This document shows, piece by piece, positions 33,630 to 46,149 of a stretch of DNA of 64,000 bases (position 1 is the stretch's first letter; every line of letters starts with the position of its first letter). Source of the DNA: Trema orientale (lineage: Eukaryota > Streptophyta > Magnoliopsida > Rosales > Cannabaceae); assembly GCA_002914845.1 (NCBI GenBank), contig JXTC01000156.1, positions 62,001 through 126,000 of the forward strand. The letters are read 5' to 3'. A program made the translations under genes and the position numbers. The notes under the pieces are model-generated. The model was not told where the DNA came from, did no database searches, and saw only the letters and a list, made by a program, of their open reading frames with translations.

Positions 33630-36600
33630 TCAACAAGGCGGTTTCATTAGTTCAACATACTAAATGTGAGGACAAAACGAACAAACTCTTATGGTCAGAT
33701 CGAGTTTGGTCAATAATAAGATGAATCTGGCATTATTATGCCATTCTAAATAAGACTTCAAATTATGGTAAAAACTTCGTGGGTTATACTGATAAAGATT
33801 TACTTTTCAGGTAAATGAGTTGCAATAATAATAAAAAGAAATTGAATATCGGACTTGCTATATCATGAAATGGATCACAATAAATTAGCAGAAAAATAAA
33901 AACCTTGATGATTCCCTCCCAGTAAGCATCATCCCATTGGTCCTTGTATCCATCTCGCATTTCTATCAAGTTCTTGAGGCTCTCTTCGTACATCTTAAGC
34001 TTCCAGTTCTCTAGTGGTGGCAATCCAATCTGAGCACATAGCCAGTTTTGGTATCCAAGCTGCCAAAGTAGTCCATTCGAATTATTGTGCACGTAACAGA
34101 TAAAGTAACACTATTAAGTTTAAGGCACTTAGTTGAACTTAGAGTAGAAGGATCATTTCATAGATATTTGTTGCAAGAGTTTCAGCTAAAGCCTAAAATG
34201 ACAAATGTTGTTTAAACAAGTGCAAATGTTTAACACGTATTGCCCCAGGAACTGAATTTTGAAGCTAGTTTGACAAATATAGATCAACTCAGTTATTCAA
34301 CTCTTAACTCAAATTAGCCTTTACTTTGAAATGGTTAGGAATGTGGCTATATAGACAACATATTTGAAATGAAAAAATGTGCACAGTGAAAGTTAGGAAT
34401 GTGTCAACAACAACATGTATGATGCAAGTCAAAGAGGACTGGTATATACTAACTTAAGAACCACTAAGCAATGTATGGTAGTCATGACTAATGACTGATC
34501 TTCATTTGTGGCATGGAAATTTGAGGAATATACAGGTTGAGTTACAAGAACCAATAATGAAGAGTAATATCGCAAAAGTATTGAAACGTTATGTGGACCT
34601 CAGTACCTGATATGGTAACATGAAATGGGTAGAGCGCTTCGGCAACCCAAGTTCCTGCATTTTCCTATAAAACTCATTGGTGGAAGCCATCATTTCATCT
34701 TCATTTGGCAGCAGCACCTTACCGGATAAAACCTGTGCGACCCATTTGGACTGCAACTCCATTGTGTCAAAGAGTGGACCCTGATTGTAAAATACAACAT
34801 TCATCAATGGCCTTGTTAATTTGTACGTTATATGAAAAATTCAGATATCCAAGAGTTGCATCATAACCAACCTTTATAGGTATGCCAATAAAAGACAACC
34901 ATGGAGCTAAGCTTGGAGGAAAGACATGACCATATAATGGTCCAACACGATTTTCTTCGATAGTTACGATTCCATTTGTTTCAAGAAATGGAAAATGGTA
35001 TTTGAACCTGTAAAATATGCAGCAAAGTCAGGAGTGTTAAGACAGCGTAACTAGCTAAGATCGAATCCATGATTGACTTCTTATACAATGAACATATCCT
35101 AATCTTCCCTATCAAGTAGAGCAAAAAGAAAAAGAATAAAATTATCAAAATGTCGAAGAAGATCAATTGAAAAGATAGTAAATTGAAGGTCACCCGGTGC
35201 AGTAGAAAATGGTATCAGCGCAAACTGAAGATCCGTCTTGAAAATCGACTTTACCATCTTCATAAACACGATCAATCTGTAAAGATGCAATGTTAATCAG
35301 CATATCAAAATTCCAAAAGCCTACTTAGCACAAAAGCTAACATCAGAGAATGTATAAAAAGGTCATTATGAACCATGGAGCCTCAGGAAATAAAGATATG
35401 TTACACCAAAACTTAGTAAAAACTAAAACTTATTTTTCCACTTGCATCTTTGATTCGTATCAAAATGTAGCATAAAATTCACTTTGTTTTTCCAGATTAC
35501 ATATTTAACAAGAATTATGGTATGTACAAAGTAGGAACTGAGGTTAAATTTACTTAGAAATATACCATCATATGCTGCCATATATTCCTGTGATTTTCCA
35601 ACTTTCCTACTTTCACATCCGGGTTCCTTGTGGCAATATGAACTTCTCTCGCTTCAGTTGCAACATCTCTTGAGATGTCAAAAGCGCTAGCTCCAAAACC
35701 AATTAAAACCACAATCTGTTAAGTGGGGGTAGTTGTTTAGCATCCCAACCCCATAACCAAAAAAATTGAGTATTGCCATAGCAAAATGATTGATTACTTG
35801 AAAGCTAGAGGAAACATAAAAAGAGGAAGCTAATTAGGCTTGGGGCCATTAAACTAAGATCAAAATCAAATAGTGAGCTATATACATTAGAAGTGCTAAA
35901 GCAAGCATATATACATAGGAAAATAATGTATGCATGCCATATGAATTTACCTGAATCTTTAAAAAAAAAAAAAAAAAAAGGATTAACAAGAACATACCTG
36001 ACCCCGAAATTGTTCGGGGACACGGTAATTGTGACTATGAATTTGATATCCTGGCCACCTCTCTATACCTGAGTCAAAATATAAAAACAGAAGAAAAATA
36101 ATAAGAAGGATCGTAGATTATATGGTTTAAAATACCTTTGCTGAATTATTTAGTTTACATAAGTGACAAAAAAGTGCGGTTACCAATACAATAACAATAT
36201 TTCAGATTAATTATATTTTCTTTCATATATAATGATCTTTAATGCTTCACGAAATAAAATAAGCATTCCAAACATGTATTTTTCACCTGTTAGTATAAAA
36301 ACAGGGAAGATACCACAAAAATCTCTCCTATTATAGCAAAATAATAGTTTCGACCCTGTAGTTAGAAATGCAAAATTTATTCTTCAATTTTCCAAACCGG
36401 ATCAAAATTATCAATGAAGTTATATTTGGTCAAAATTATGTTAGAAAATGACATTAATATCTTTGGCCAAGATTAATCAAAGTACTCAAACTACATCTTC
36501 AACTTTACAGCCAAAACACCCTAAATTTAAGTATTTGAAATTGAAATTTAAGTTTTTATTGTAAGTTTAATGGATATATTGATTATTTGATTATGGACAT

Positions 36601-37461
36601 TTCTCAGCCATTTTCAGATAAAAATTTGACAAAATTAAAAAAAGAGAGAATTTTTTTTTTGAAGGATAATAGAAGAGATAATAATTTGGCTAATATAGTA
36701 AAATTTCTTTTTTTGAACGATTCAATAAAGTAATTGTTTAAAGTGAAAAAAAAATATGTATAAAGTGCTTTGCTTTTAAAGTGAAAAAAATAAAATGAAA
36801 TAAAATTACGTGGCAAGTGTGTACACGTGTCGCATTATAGGCCACTTAAATACTGAAGTCAAAGTTGCAAGCGCGTTGAAATAACAGAATCAACTGTCAC
36901 TATTTAGCAGAAGAAAAAACCGAGTCACTCACCTTCGACCGGAGCGATCTCCGGCTCGACAAAGTTTCCGGCACATACGACCACAGCTTCGAAAACTTCT
37001 CGACTCACCGAGTCAGACCCCCGAGTCTTCGACTCAACCAACCACTTGTCACTCCTCGTTCCGACTCGCGTGACTCGGACGACCTCCGTGTTGAACCGGC
37101 CCAACTCAACGAGTCCGAACTCAGTGGCGAACTCGTTCAGGAACCGGAGCACTTCTTCGTGACCTGGGAACGTTCTCGGGTCCCCATTTTGGCGCTTGAC
37201 AAATGGGTAGTCCGAAAATCCCATGAGCTGTCTGGGGAGGTTGGTGCGTAGAGATCGGTAGAGGCTGCCATGGACGATCTCCCGATCCGGGTCGAGACTG
37301 AGCGGGTCGGACTCCACACGTGGGTCGTAGGCCCACGTGCCACCGATACAGCTGGCCTTTTCGAATAGGACCACTCGGTGGCCCTCGCTCTTTAGCTCAC
37401 GGGCCGCACAAAGCCCAGCCACTCCTGCTCCGATCACGGCCACGCTAACGGATGGGCCCAT
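33630..37461 (-). CDS. Flavin-containing monooxygenase, FMO GS-OX-like
   Basis: Minus-strand exons, in order: 37461-36933, 36068-35998, 35715-35566, 35276-35194, 35007-34872, 34780-34607, 34059-33904 and probably 33659-33630. They join in phase to about 442 residues, close to the usual ~450. The enzyme uses FAD and NADPH to add oxygen to a soft nucleophile; family members S-oxygenate methylthioalkyl glucosinolates, but outside Brassicales the substrate is unknown. Motifs: FAD-binding GAGVAGL (about 11-17), CIGGTW, FMO-type WPGYQIHSHNYR (about 183-194), NADPH-binding GFGASA (about 206-211) and the ATG-like FYCTGF. The last exon (nine codons plus stop) rests only on a good acceptor and matching phase; without splicing the frame would read into intron-like sequence to 33784. 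Exon 1 is clearly GC-richer than the rest of the window. Intron 1 is the longest. Confidence 0.88.
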
Positions 37462-38300
37462 TTAACTCAATCGGGTCGACCCGAATGGTTTCTGGTTTTG
37501 AGCTGTTGGTTTTTGCCTTGGTGGTAAAAAAAAATATGCCTCCGAAGAAAAATAAAAGCTTCTTTTATGTATTTTTTTTTTTGAATAATTCTTTTATGCA
37601 AATCTTTTGTGTGTATATATATAGGCCTATGCAAAAGTGTCACACTTGTACTGATAACTAAGGTGAAAATGGGCAAGTTGTAACATATTAAAAAGCTTGA
37701 AAAATATTGAGAAAGGAATACATTATTTTAGAGCGTGAAAAACTAGCACTCTTATGTATAGACAGGCCCTTTTACTCTAAATAGCAAATATACTAATGTG
37801 GGTTATTACCCAAAAAAAAAAAAAAACTAATGTAGGTACTCCTAAGAAAAGTAGATGTACATTTAAAGGTTGTCATCCGTGACTTGTGTCCCTTAAGTGA
37901 AAGTCTATTGGTCACTTTTAGGATTTTGGCTTTCATAGTCAAACCATGATAGCTAAGGTGGTACGTCCTGTGAATAATATTGTAAGCCTCTTTCGTCTGT
38001 AACTTCTTTGCCATTTACCACAAGAATAAAAATGCGGCAGCAGCCTCAGTACAGTATCTATTTATCAAGATTAAAGAAAGAAACATATATGGTATACTAC
38101 TAATTTTGGATCCTTGGTGGTAAGGGCGGCTGAGCTCCGTTATGGCTAGAGGACTCCCCTCAATTTTTAATTAATTTGTCTTGCTTTATTAGTGAACTCA
38201 GATAGGGGAAAAAATAATAATAAAAAGGAAAATTGCACCCCCCATCAATTTTTAGTTTCCACTATGCTAACAAAAAGGAAACTGTTTTATTATATGTATA
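37462..38300. other. Upstream region of the FMO gene
   Basis: Promoter side of the FMO gene, AT-rich. No other gene recognised. Confidence 0.4.
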
Positions 38301-38304
38301 TATT

Positions 38305-38780
38305 AGAAATTTATGGTATGTTTACTTCACCGTAATCGTAATCGAAATAAATGAATGAAAAAAAATAGAGGGAATCGGAATCATTATTTATATTACATTG
38401 TTTACTTTAAATTTATAGAAAAATGAATCAAAACTATTAAAACACCATTCATATGTTTACTTAACACAAGAAACGTAATGAGAATGCTATAATTGACTAA
38501 ATTATAGATATTTTGGAAATAAAATTATATTTTAATATTTTAATTATAAATAGATAGATAATAGCCTTTACAAGTAATGATATCCTTAGGATATTAGGAG
38601 GGGAGGCATTCACAATCTTTTCCCCCAATTTTATATGGACTTCACCCAGTTATCTCATTCCCATATTTTGGTAAATAACTAAATGGGAATCAATACCACA
38701 TAAATGATTCCCATTACCCTTTAGTAAACATGTTAGGGTATTGATTCCCATTACCCTTTAGTAAACATGTTAGGGAAAAA
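38305..38780. mobile_element. Foldback element with GTTTACT ends
   Basis: Left GGTATGTTTACTTCACC and right GTAAACATGTTAGGG stretches are inverse in character, with GGGAATC-type blocks inside both. The right end GATTCCCATTACCCTTTAG is present twice in tandem (about 38706 and 38742). Probable hAT-like foldback; ends uncertain. Confidence 0.5.
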
Positions 38781-39419
38781 ATGAAAGGGAAACAAGGATC
38801 GTAAGATTTTAAAATTCCTATATGAACTAGATTTTGAATGAACTATATGAACTAGATTATGAATGATACAAAAGGGAATACGTGTTTTGAGATTTTAAAA
38901 TTCTTATTATATCTTCTCTAAGACTATCTATTTTGAAATGCTACTTAGATTAGCTTTTCTTTTTTTTTAAAAAAAAAAGTGTTAATTAGACTAGAAAATT
39001 TTTTGGAAAGGAAACAAACAGTGAGAGTATCTTAATTCTTACATGTATATATTTTTTTGAATTTAATGATTAAAAAGAAAACTTAAAACCAAGAAGTCAA
39101 AAGAGGCGCCATAGTTTTTACTAGAATTGTCATAGTTTTCAATAGAATTGTCAAAGACTCAAAAGAGATCCCATACTTTTCTCTAGAATTAGATTCTCAC
39201 TTTGGCGAGGAGTTTTTGACTTACATGTCCGGTTGTTTTTTTTTTTTTTTTTTTTTTTACAAAATTGCATTGCTATTTCACATACAACGGGAGAGAAGTT
39301 ATGACAGCAAGCTCCTCTCCTGCCAAAGCTTATGCTCCCTTAATTCAGATTCTGGCTCTGCCCCTGCTTGGTGCCAAGATTACAAAAATGTGTTTCTTTC
39401 ATGTTCCTTTTGCTGTTGG

Positions 39420-39545
39420 TCTAACATTATATGTCGTCAATTGTGTTTTCAATCCATTCTTTGTTGCTTTCATCCGATGTCGTTTTACGAGTTTCACGTC
39501 GTTATTTCTTCTTATGTTGTTGTTTTAGAGGTGCCGGTTGTTTTC
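39420..39545 (+). repeat. TGTCGTTTT motifs next to an MBOAT relic
   Basis: TGTCGTCA, TGTCGTTTTA and CGTCGTTATT near 39432, 39479 and 39499. The adjoining AGGTGCCGGTTG...CCATACTTCC resembles AGGTGCCTTTGGTTG...CGTACTTCC beside the motif cluster at 58.5 kb, so these are related repeat copies. Confidence 0.55.
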
Positions 39546-39711
39546 AAATGGTTCCGTAGACCATACTTCCAAGTACCTTTTCTCCAAAAAAAAAAAAAAA
39601 AAAAAAAAAATCCAAAATATGTACTGCCCCTGGTATTTGAACGCCATCGATTTCCTTTGCAAAAATAAATTGAAAAATAAAATAAAATACCCATAGATTT
39701 TCTTCAGCATT

Positions 39712-39785
39712 TTTATGGGCTCTTATTCGGTGGGGCGCAGTATACAGCTTATCATGAGGTTCCACCTTTTGTGCCAAGAGTCTTA
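39712..39785 (-). pseudogene. Short MBOAT gene relic
   Basis: The complement matches the [11 protein letters not shown]...ILRPT region of the MBOAT genes at the DNA level (GGTGGGGCGCAGTATAC, CATGAGGTTCCACCTT). Only about 75 bases remain. Confidence 0.75.
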
Positions 39786-39823
39786 TGGATAAAACAGTAG
39801 CCAGATTATATTTTTATATAGAG

Positions 39824-40550
39824 TTAATTACATACAAATTACTTCACTTTTAATTTTTTCTTTTTTTTTTTGCAAAAAATATCCTAATTTTTTAAATTCT
39901 GCAAATTAATAACTTCATTTTTTAAATTCTATAAATTAATATCCTAATATTTATAATTTTTGCAAATTAATATCTTCAACTTTTTTTTTTTGGTTATACT
40001 ATGGGCAAATTAAAAGATGCAAACACCTCTCATTAGCTTATTAATAATGCTTATACATTATATATTATCAGAAATTATTTTATAAATACTTTTTTGGTTA
40101 ATTGCGAAAAAACACAATCTTTTTTCAACCTCTCATGTTTCTTTCTTTTTTTACAATTAACCATTTTTATCTTTCGTTCTAATTTTTTATTTTTTTTAAA
40201 TGAAATGTTAAATAATCTAATTATAAATTTTTTTTTCAAAAATTTTATTATTTTAATAAGTTTTTATTAAGTTAATGAGGACTATTGCCATTTTTTTATT
40301 ATTAAAATCAATTCATTGAGCATCAAGAGTACAAATTTACAGGAATTTCAAATGTTAGGTTATTGATTTTTTAAAATTTTAATTATTAGTGTATTAATTT
40401 ACAGAATTCAAAAGTGAATGTATTATTTCGAGAAATTCAAAACTCGGGGATTTACAAATAAAAGTGAGAGTATTATTTTATATAAATTAAAAAGTTAAAT
40501 TATTTTTTACAAAAAAATTAAAAGTCGGGATATTTTTATGTCATTATCTC
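39824..40550. mobile_element. ~725-bp foldback element (family 3-like)
   Basis: Tips AGAGTTAATTACATA and TATGTCATTATCTCT are inverted. Inside, both arms carry repeated 'AAATTCTGCAAATTAATA'-type blocks in opposite sense. Target duplication is not clean. Confidence 0.65.
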
Positions 40551-40569
40551 TTTAAGATATATATATATA

Positions 40570-40865
40570 TATTTATGGTGGCCAATCCAGTAGGTAATTT
40601 TTTATAGCCGTTGGATCATTGTTCTAACGGTTACTATAATTTGAGTAGTTGAAAATAATAATAATAATAATAATAAATACCGATTATTTAATACTTTTCT
40701 CTCTCCTTCTTTTACCATAAAAGACATGTGTGACCAATTTTAGTTAGCCAAAACAATACCTATAGATAAGTAAAAAAATAAAACCTACTGGATTACTGCC
40801 CTATGTGTATATATATATATAAGTAAAAAAATAAAACCTACTGAATTAGTGCCCCATATATATAT
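40570..40865. mobile_element. Foldback MITE with duplicated right end
   Basis: GGCCAATCCAGTAGGT at the left is inverted as ACCTACTGGATTACTGCCC at the right. The right end AAGTAAAAAAATAAAACC plus CTACTG is present twice in tandem, separated by an (AT)n run. An (AAT)n tract lies at 40655-40677. Confidence 0.6.
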
Positions 40866-41077
40866 ATCTTAGTTCGAGTGTACATGCGTACACCTATTGT
40901 TGGATAAAAATAATTAAAATAATGTTAAGTAAAATAAATTAATTTGATGTTTTATACAATGATAAATGTGTTTAAAAAACGAAATTTTAGAAATATTTTT
41001 TTTTTGAAACACAAAATTATGTGGTTGTTGTTATTAATTTCTTGACATGACATTAGTTAATTTTTTTTTTCATTTTT

Positions 41078-41222
41078 TTTTAAAAAGAAGTAGGGCTTAA
41101 TTAGTGACCACTACTTATTACAAATAAAGGAAAATAACTCACGTATCATGGGAGTCGAACTCCTGACCTACTACCCAGTCTCTATCCCACTCCATTCACT
41201 GAGCTAACTCAAGTGGGCATAA
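41078..41222 (-). mobile_element. tRNA-derived SINE, minus strand
   Basis: On the minus strand: A box TTAGCTCAGTGAATGG, B box AGGAGTTCGACTCCC, then TTATTTTCCTTTATTTGTAA and CACTAATTAAGCC, ending in an A-rich tail. The body matches the SINE at 6836-7048, so both belong to one family. Confidence 0.8.
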
Positions 41223-42720
41223 TAAGCGGGGATTTTAAATGCATGTAAAAGATATCTAGATAATCATGGTAACATATTTCTTTTTATTTTTATTGAATAT
41301 ATGTATCCTATAATAAGTTCAAAGTAAAAAAAACAATATAAAATATGGCTGAGTGTAGAAAGTATTAATAAATATAAAATAGAATATAAAAAAATTCAAG
41401 TGAGTGCTCTCTCCCTCTTTGGCAACCTCCTCAGCTCCGCTTCCTCTTCTCGACTCTTAACAGGTGCCTCCCCTCTCTTTGGTATGGATTTTTTCATTTC
41501 CTTTTTACTTTCTTTTTCTTTTTCTTTTCATTATAATAAGTCCCTCCGCATATGTGATGCAAAAGTTTTCTGTCATAAATCTAGATCTATAGATATCTTG
41601 TTCCACCTTATTCTAGATTTGTGTGAATTTTATTGTTTTTATATTTTTTGGATGTTTTGCTGGTAATTAGTTACCAATTTCTGAAAATTGGTAACCAGTT
41701 ATAAATATATTTAATTACTAATTACCAGTTTTTGGAAGTTGGTTATCAGTTGCTAATTACTATTTTAAAAATAGTATTTTTCTAAATATTTTTAAAAAAT
41801 AAATGGCATTTTTCTAATAAAAAATGTATCAGATCTGAAAAAACATATCCCATCGTATTTTTCAAATTTTTTTTTCTAAAAATATTATACAAGGTCTAAT
41901 TTTCACTTACTAAAATAGCTAAATTTTCACTTACTAAAATAGCTAAATTTTCACTTACTAAACTCGCTAATTTTCACTTACTATTTTTTAAAACGATATT
42001 TTTCTAAATATTTTTGAAAAAATGGCCTTTTTTTATTAAAAAAGTGCCAAATCTACAAAAGAACATAGCCCACCGTATTTTTCAAAAAATTTTCTAAAAA
42101 TGATCTACAAAGCCTAATTTTCAGTTTTCACTTACTAAAATGGCCATTGCGTAGATTAGAATCCGTTTTGGGACTTGTCAAGGTGTTTTGGGCATTGAGA
42201 TTGACAATTGAGAAAATGACATGAATAGGACTAACTAGGCCTCGAAATACTTTTTTTGTGTATTTAAAAAAAATGAAATATTTAGGAGTATCAAGAATGT
42301 CTTGACCTATGGTTAAAAGTTTATTGATAATGAAAAAATTATTATTTAGGATTTTCTTTACGATGAAGGAGTTCATTGACATTTTTAACACTCTTAAAAT
42401 TGTCATTTTTAAAAAAATGTACAAAAAGGTCATTTTGGCCCAAGTTAGTCTTCCGTATGTCCTTTTCTCTTGTGTCTTTTGATTTGGGTAGAAATTGATC
42501 CATCCTGGGGAAAGTACAAAAATACGCAGAAAAATAGCCCCCATTTGAAAAATACGGTTTGGAAATTTGTTTCTTAAAAATATGGTATTCGATACGGAAA
42601 GTTTAAAAAATACGGACCATGACATCAGTAAATTGAAAAAGATAAAATTCTGACACCATCACGTTAAAAGACAAACAATTGCATGCGCACATATGACCGC
42701 CGAGACTTAATTCTTTCTAA
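41223..42720. other. Intergenic, AT-rich, no gene recognised
   Basis: Contains short tandem blocks of AATTTTCACTTACTAAAATAGC at about 41900-41980 and again near 42120. The open frame 42128-42625 (-) has no family signature and unusual composition, so it is not called as a gene. Confidence 0.45.
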
Positions 42721-43183
42721 TTATTCTTTATACATGCTTTGTCATTTTTCTCTAAATATTTGTAGCATCCTACCTAGATACTTAGTGGTATCCTAATACC
42801 TAGTGTGTGTATATATATACTAGTATGAAGAACGTTCCCTCAACCCGTATTTAATTTTATGTCTTTAATAGTTTAATCTAATATAAGATGAATTTTTAAA
42901 TATAGATACATTATTTGCACTGTTTGGTGCATTAGCTTATAATTAAGCAAAAAAAAAAAGAAGTTTATTGTGCTATTATATTATAAAAGCGCAAATAATT
43001 AATGTCACATATAATATAAAGTTACAAGATAACTCTTATAAGTTAATACCCACAAACATTTTTATTTGATATACAAATAGTATCGAAAAATAAACTAAGA
43101 ATTAAGATATTCGCGGATCAATTTGAACGACAGAGTAGAAAATAAGATAGAAAAGAAGAAGACAAATAGATTAGTATTAAAGA

Positions 43184-43508
43184 NNNNNNNNNNNNNNNNN
43201 NNNNNNNNNNNNNNNNNNNNNNNNNNNNNNNNNNNNNNNNNNNNNNNNNNNNNNNNNNNNNNNNNNNNNNNNNNNNNNNNNNNNNNNNNNNNNNNNNNNN
43301 NNNNNNNNNNNNNNNNNNNNNNNNNNNNNNNNNNNNNNNNNNNNNNNNNNNNNNNNNNNNNNNNNNNNNNNNNNNNNNNNNNNNNNNNNNNNNNNNNNNN
43401 NNNNNNNNNNNNNNNNNNNNNNNNNNNNNNNNNNNNNNNNNNNNNNNNNNNNNNNNNNNNNNNNNNNNNNNNNNNNNNNNNNNNNNNNNNNNNNNNNNNN
43501 NNNNNNNN
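43184..43508. other. Assembly gap (325 N)
   Basis: Run of undetermined bases. It falls inside or next to the tandem array, the likely reason the assembly failed here. Confidence 0.99.
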
Positions 43509-44227
43509 TATGTTTATTTTTTGAATCCTTGTAGTTCTTTTTTACTCTATTTTTGCTCCTAATTTAATCATTTGTGATTATGTTTTAGAGTTTTTCAATT
43601 TTAATTTTTTAATTGCACTACCATGTATTACTTTAATAATGTTTTGTACTAAAATAACTCAAATATTAATAAAATCAATTTGTTGATACTATAAATAATC
43701 TCGTAAAAATACCTATAGTAATTCCTTTAATATTTTTTGGAAACCTATGTAGTCTAGCTCACATTTCTACTTCCCTGATACTATAGGTATTTACCATTAT
43801 TTATCATTAGGATGCGTATGGTAATATGTAATTTTTTCTTTTTTCAATCAAGAACACTCAATACTCCGTCTCAGTTCTTTGATACTTATAATGACCTTGT
43901 AGGATACCTGTAGCAATTCTATATATATATATATATATTTTTATCAATCAGGTACACCCAATTTTCCTTCCTATTTTCCTGATACCATAGGATACCTATG
44001 GTAATCTCGTATTTTATATTGCTTCAACTTTTTAATCGCAAACACTTAGTTCTCCATCTATCTTGATACCATATGTAAACAGGTAAGATACTAATAATAA
44101 TTCTTTTATTTTTTCTAAATTGGGAGTGCCTAGTTCTCATTCTCATTTCCGTGATACCACAAGTAACTGGGTATAATACCTATGGTAACTTGATAAGATA
44201 TATACAGTATTCTCGTACATTCTTTCT

Positions 44228-44784
44228 AGGAGTGGCAATTCATGTTAGCGGGTCGTGTTCGTATCGTGTCAATTTCATGTATAACAGCATATACTTCAAC
44301 TCAAACCTGACCTGATTAATAATTGTGTCAGAAATTTTAAATCGAACCGACCCATTTATAAATAGGTTGAACCGACACTACTCGACTCACTAACCTGTTT
44401 AATCCAAATTAGCTAAAATATATATATTTTTAACATATTTAACATAAATTCATACATGTTTTATGACCTTATGACACTAAATTTACCAAAAATAAATTAA
44501 AATCACATAAAATCTCAATTTATGTGCATAATAAAGTCTTAAAAATATACTAATATTTTCAAATAGGTACTACATGGGTCGTAAACGGATTGATACGAAA
44601 TTGACTCGTTTAATAAACGGGTCATTGCGGGCCAATTTTGGGTTGGTGGATCAATCCGAACTAGACTCATTTAATAAAACGGGTTTGTGGGTTCAACTCG
44701 ATTTTGACATGAATCCGTTTAAGGCAAATTCAAACTCGCTAACTTCGTGTAGGTTTCGAACCGTGTCACAAATTATCACCCCTA
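44228..44784. mobile_element. 557-bp hAT-like foldback element
   Basis: Ends TAGGAGTGGCAATT and AATTATCACCCCTA are inverted. Inside are repeated ACTCGTTTAATAAACGGGTC-type blocks in both senses. The flanks have drifted, so no clear 8-bp duplication. The related element at 47034 does have one. It interrupts the tandem array. Confidence 0.75.
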
Positions 44785-45229
44785 ATATTTTCCCCTCTCA
44801 TTCAAATAATAAACATTTAGTTTTTCTTCCAATTTATTGAAAACTATTAGTAACATACTAGGATACCAATACTAACATCTTAATTATTTTATTTGACATT
44901 TTTTTGCAATTAATTATAGATTATCCAACTCCAACTATTTTTTTATTACCATTGGTGACCTACGTAGGTGATTACTATAGACTATCAGTGACTAAGTGGG
45001 TGACCAATGGTAATTCGCTTAAGTTATTACTTATCAGACTATAAGATCCTCCAAAGAGATTGATACTTTGATAGATACTTAAAAAACATACGTTAATACA
45101 TATTTATAATTAAAATGGTAAAATTATATTTATAATCAAAATAGTAAAAATAACCATATTTGATATCCTTAATAGCTTGGTTTAAAAAAGAATACATACA
45201 TACAATCACTTAATTATATTATTTTTTTT

Positions 45230-45800
45230 GTTTTGAGTTTTCTTTTCTTTTTTCTTTTAAAGGAAAAGATCTTGTCTTATTTTATTTTATTTTATTTTTT
45301 TGGTTTTTTGTTTAACCAAAAAAGCTAACTATAATTAGTTAATTTTTTTTTTCATAAACAAAGTAAACATTAAATAAAAAAAAGAAAAAAAAGAAAGCAA
45401 AAATAAAAATATTATAAAAATAAACCAAAAACAATAACAAAAAATGGCTACTTTAAATAAACTAAGGAAAAAATAAAAGAGAAAACAACGATTTTCTATA
45501 TTAAAAAATTAATTCAAAAAAAGAAGAAAAAAAAAGAAGAAAAGAAAAAGAAACCTAAAAATGAAAAAAGAACATGGAAAAATGAAAAATGAGAAAATTA
45601 AAAATTAAAAACAATGATAAAATGCAAGTCAGCATCTGACACATGATGTCAGCGCATCAGCCAGCTGACAGCTGCTTTTAATTTTCTGCACGTGTCAAAA
45701 TAAGTTAAATAAAAAAAAAAAACAACATAAAACAACTAATGAATATCGTAACAAATATCCTAAAAGTACAGAAAAAAAGGGCCGTATTTTAACAATGTTG
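45230..45800. other. Purine/pyrimidine-biased intergenic stretch
   Basis: T-rich then A-rich low-complexity DNA. At 45628-45682 it holds overlapping near-palindromes built from TGACACATGATGTCA and CAGCTGACAGCTG. No gene. Confidence 0.45.
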
Positions 45801-45951
45801 GGCCCAATATCGTGTGTGGGCTAATTTTCTCTGTCATCAATCATCATACGTGAAGAGTCGAGACAATATTCATGGTCCAATTATGACTCTTATTTACTCC
45901 CTAGATGATTCCATCAATTAAATGATCATTTTCAACTATCTAATATGGATA

Positions 45952-46135
45952 GAATAATGTTATGGGGCATTAGTGGTGCCCAGCACCACAATGATGTATC
46001 AGTCTGTCATTAGCTAATCATAATTATAGTTCAGGTAGAGCCTATGTGGGACCCAGTTTATTAATTAAATCATCTAGTGATAGATAGATATGTCATTATG
46101 GTGCTGGACACCACTAATACCTTATAGCATTGCTC
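45952..46135. mobile_element. 184-bp Mutator-like foldback MITE (family 2, copy 5)
   Basis: GAATAATGTTATGGGGCATT start and CTTATAGCATTGCTC end, same orientation as copy 1. The perfect 9-bp duplication ATATGGATA (45943-45951, 46136-46144) fixes the ends of the family. Confidence 0.92.
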
Positions 46136-46149
46136 ATATGGATAACATG

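Larger units (their letters stand above)
42740..45050. repeat. Degenerate ~90-bp tandem array with palindromic core, interrupted
   Basis: The core GGATACCTATGGTAAT or variants recurs near 43708, 43815, 43902, 43990, 44086, 44176 and 44860, at steps of about 86-107 bases where uninterrupted. A related copy lies at 42770. Each unit also has TTCTC(A/C)TTCTC-like and GATACCATAGG blocks, making the core a near palindrome (CCATAGGATACCTATGG). The assembly gap and a hAT-like foldback interrupt the array. Confidence 0.6.

Noticed and set aside
41095-41222. Functional tRNA gene on the minus strand
   Set aside because: A and B boxes are present but the acceptor stem does not pair and an A-rich tail follows, so it is a SINE.
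42128-42625. 165-codon open frame on the minus strand
   Set aside because: No family signature, low-complexity composition, and the DNA lies in a repeat-like zone. Probably chance.
44574-44840. 88-codon frame
   Set aside because: It is the right arm of the hAT-like foldback, not a gene.
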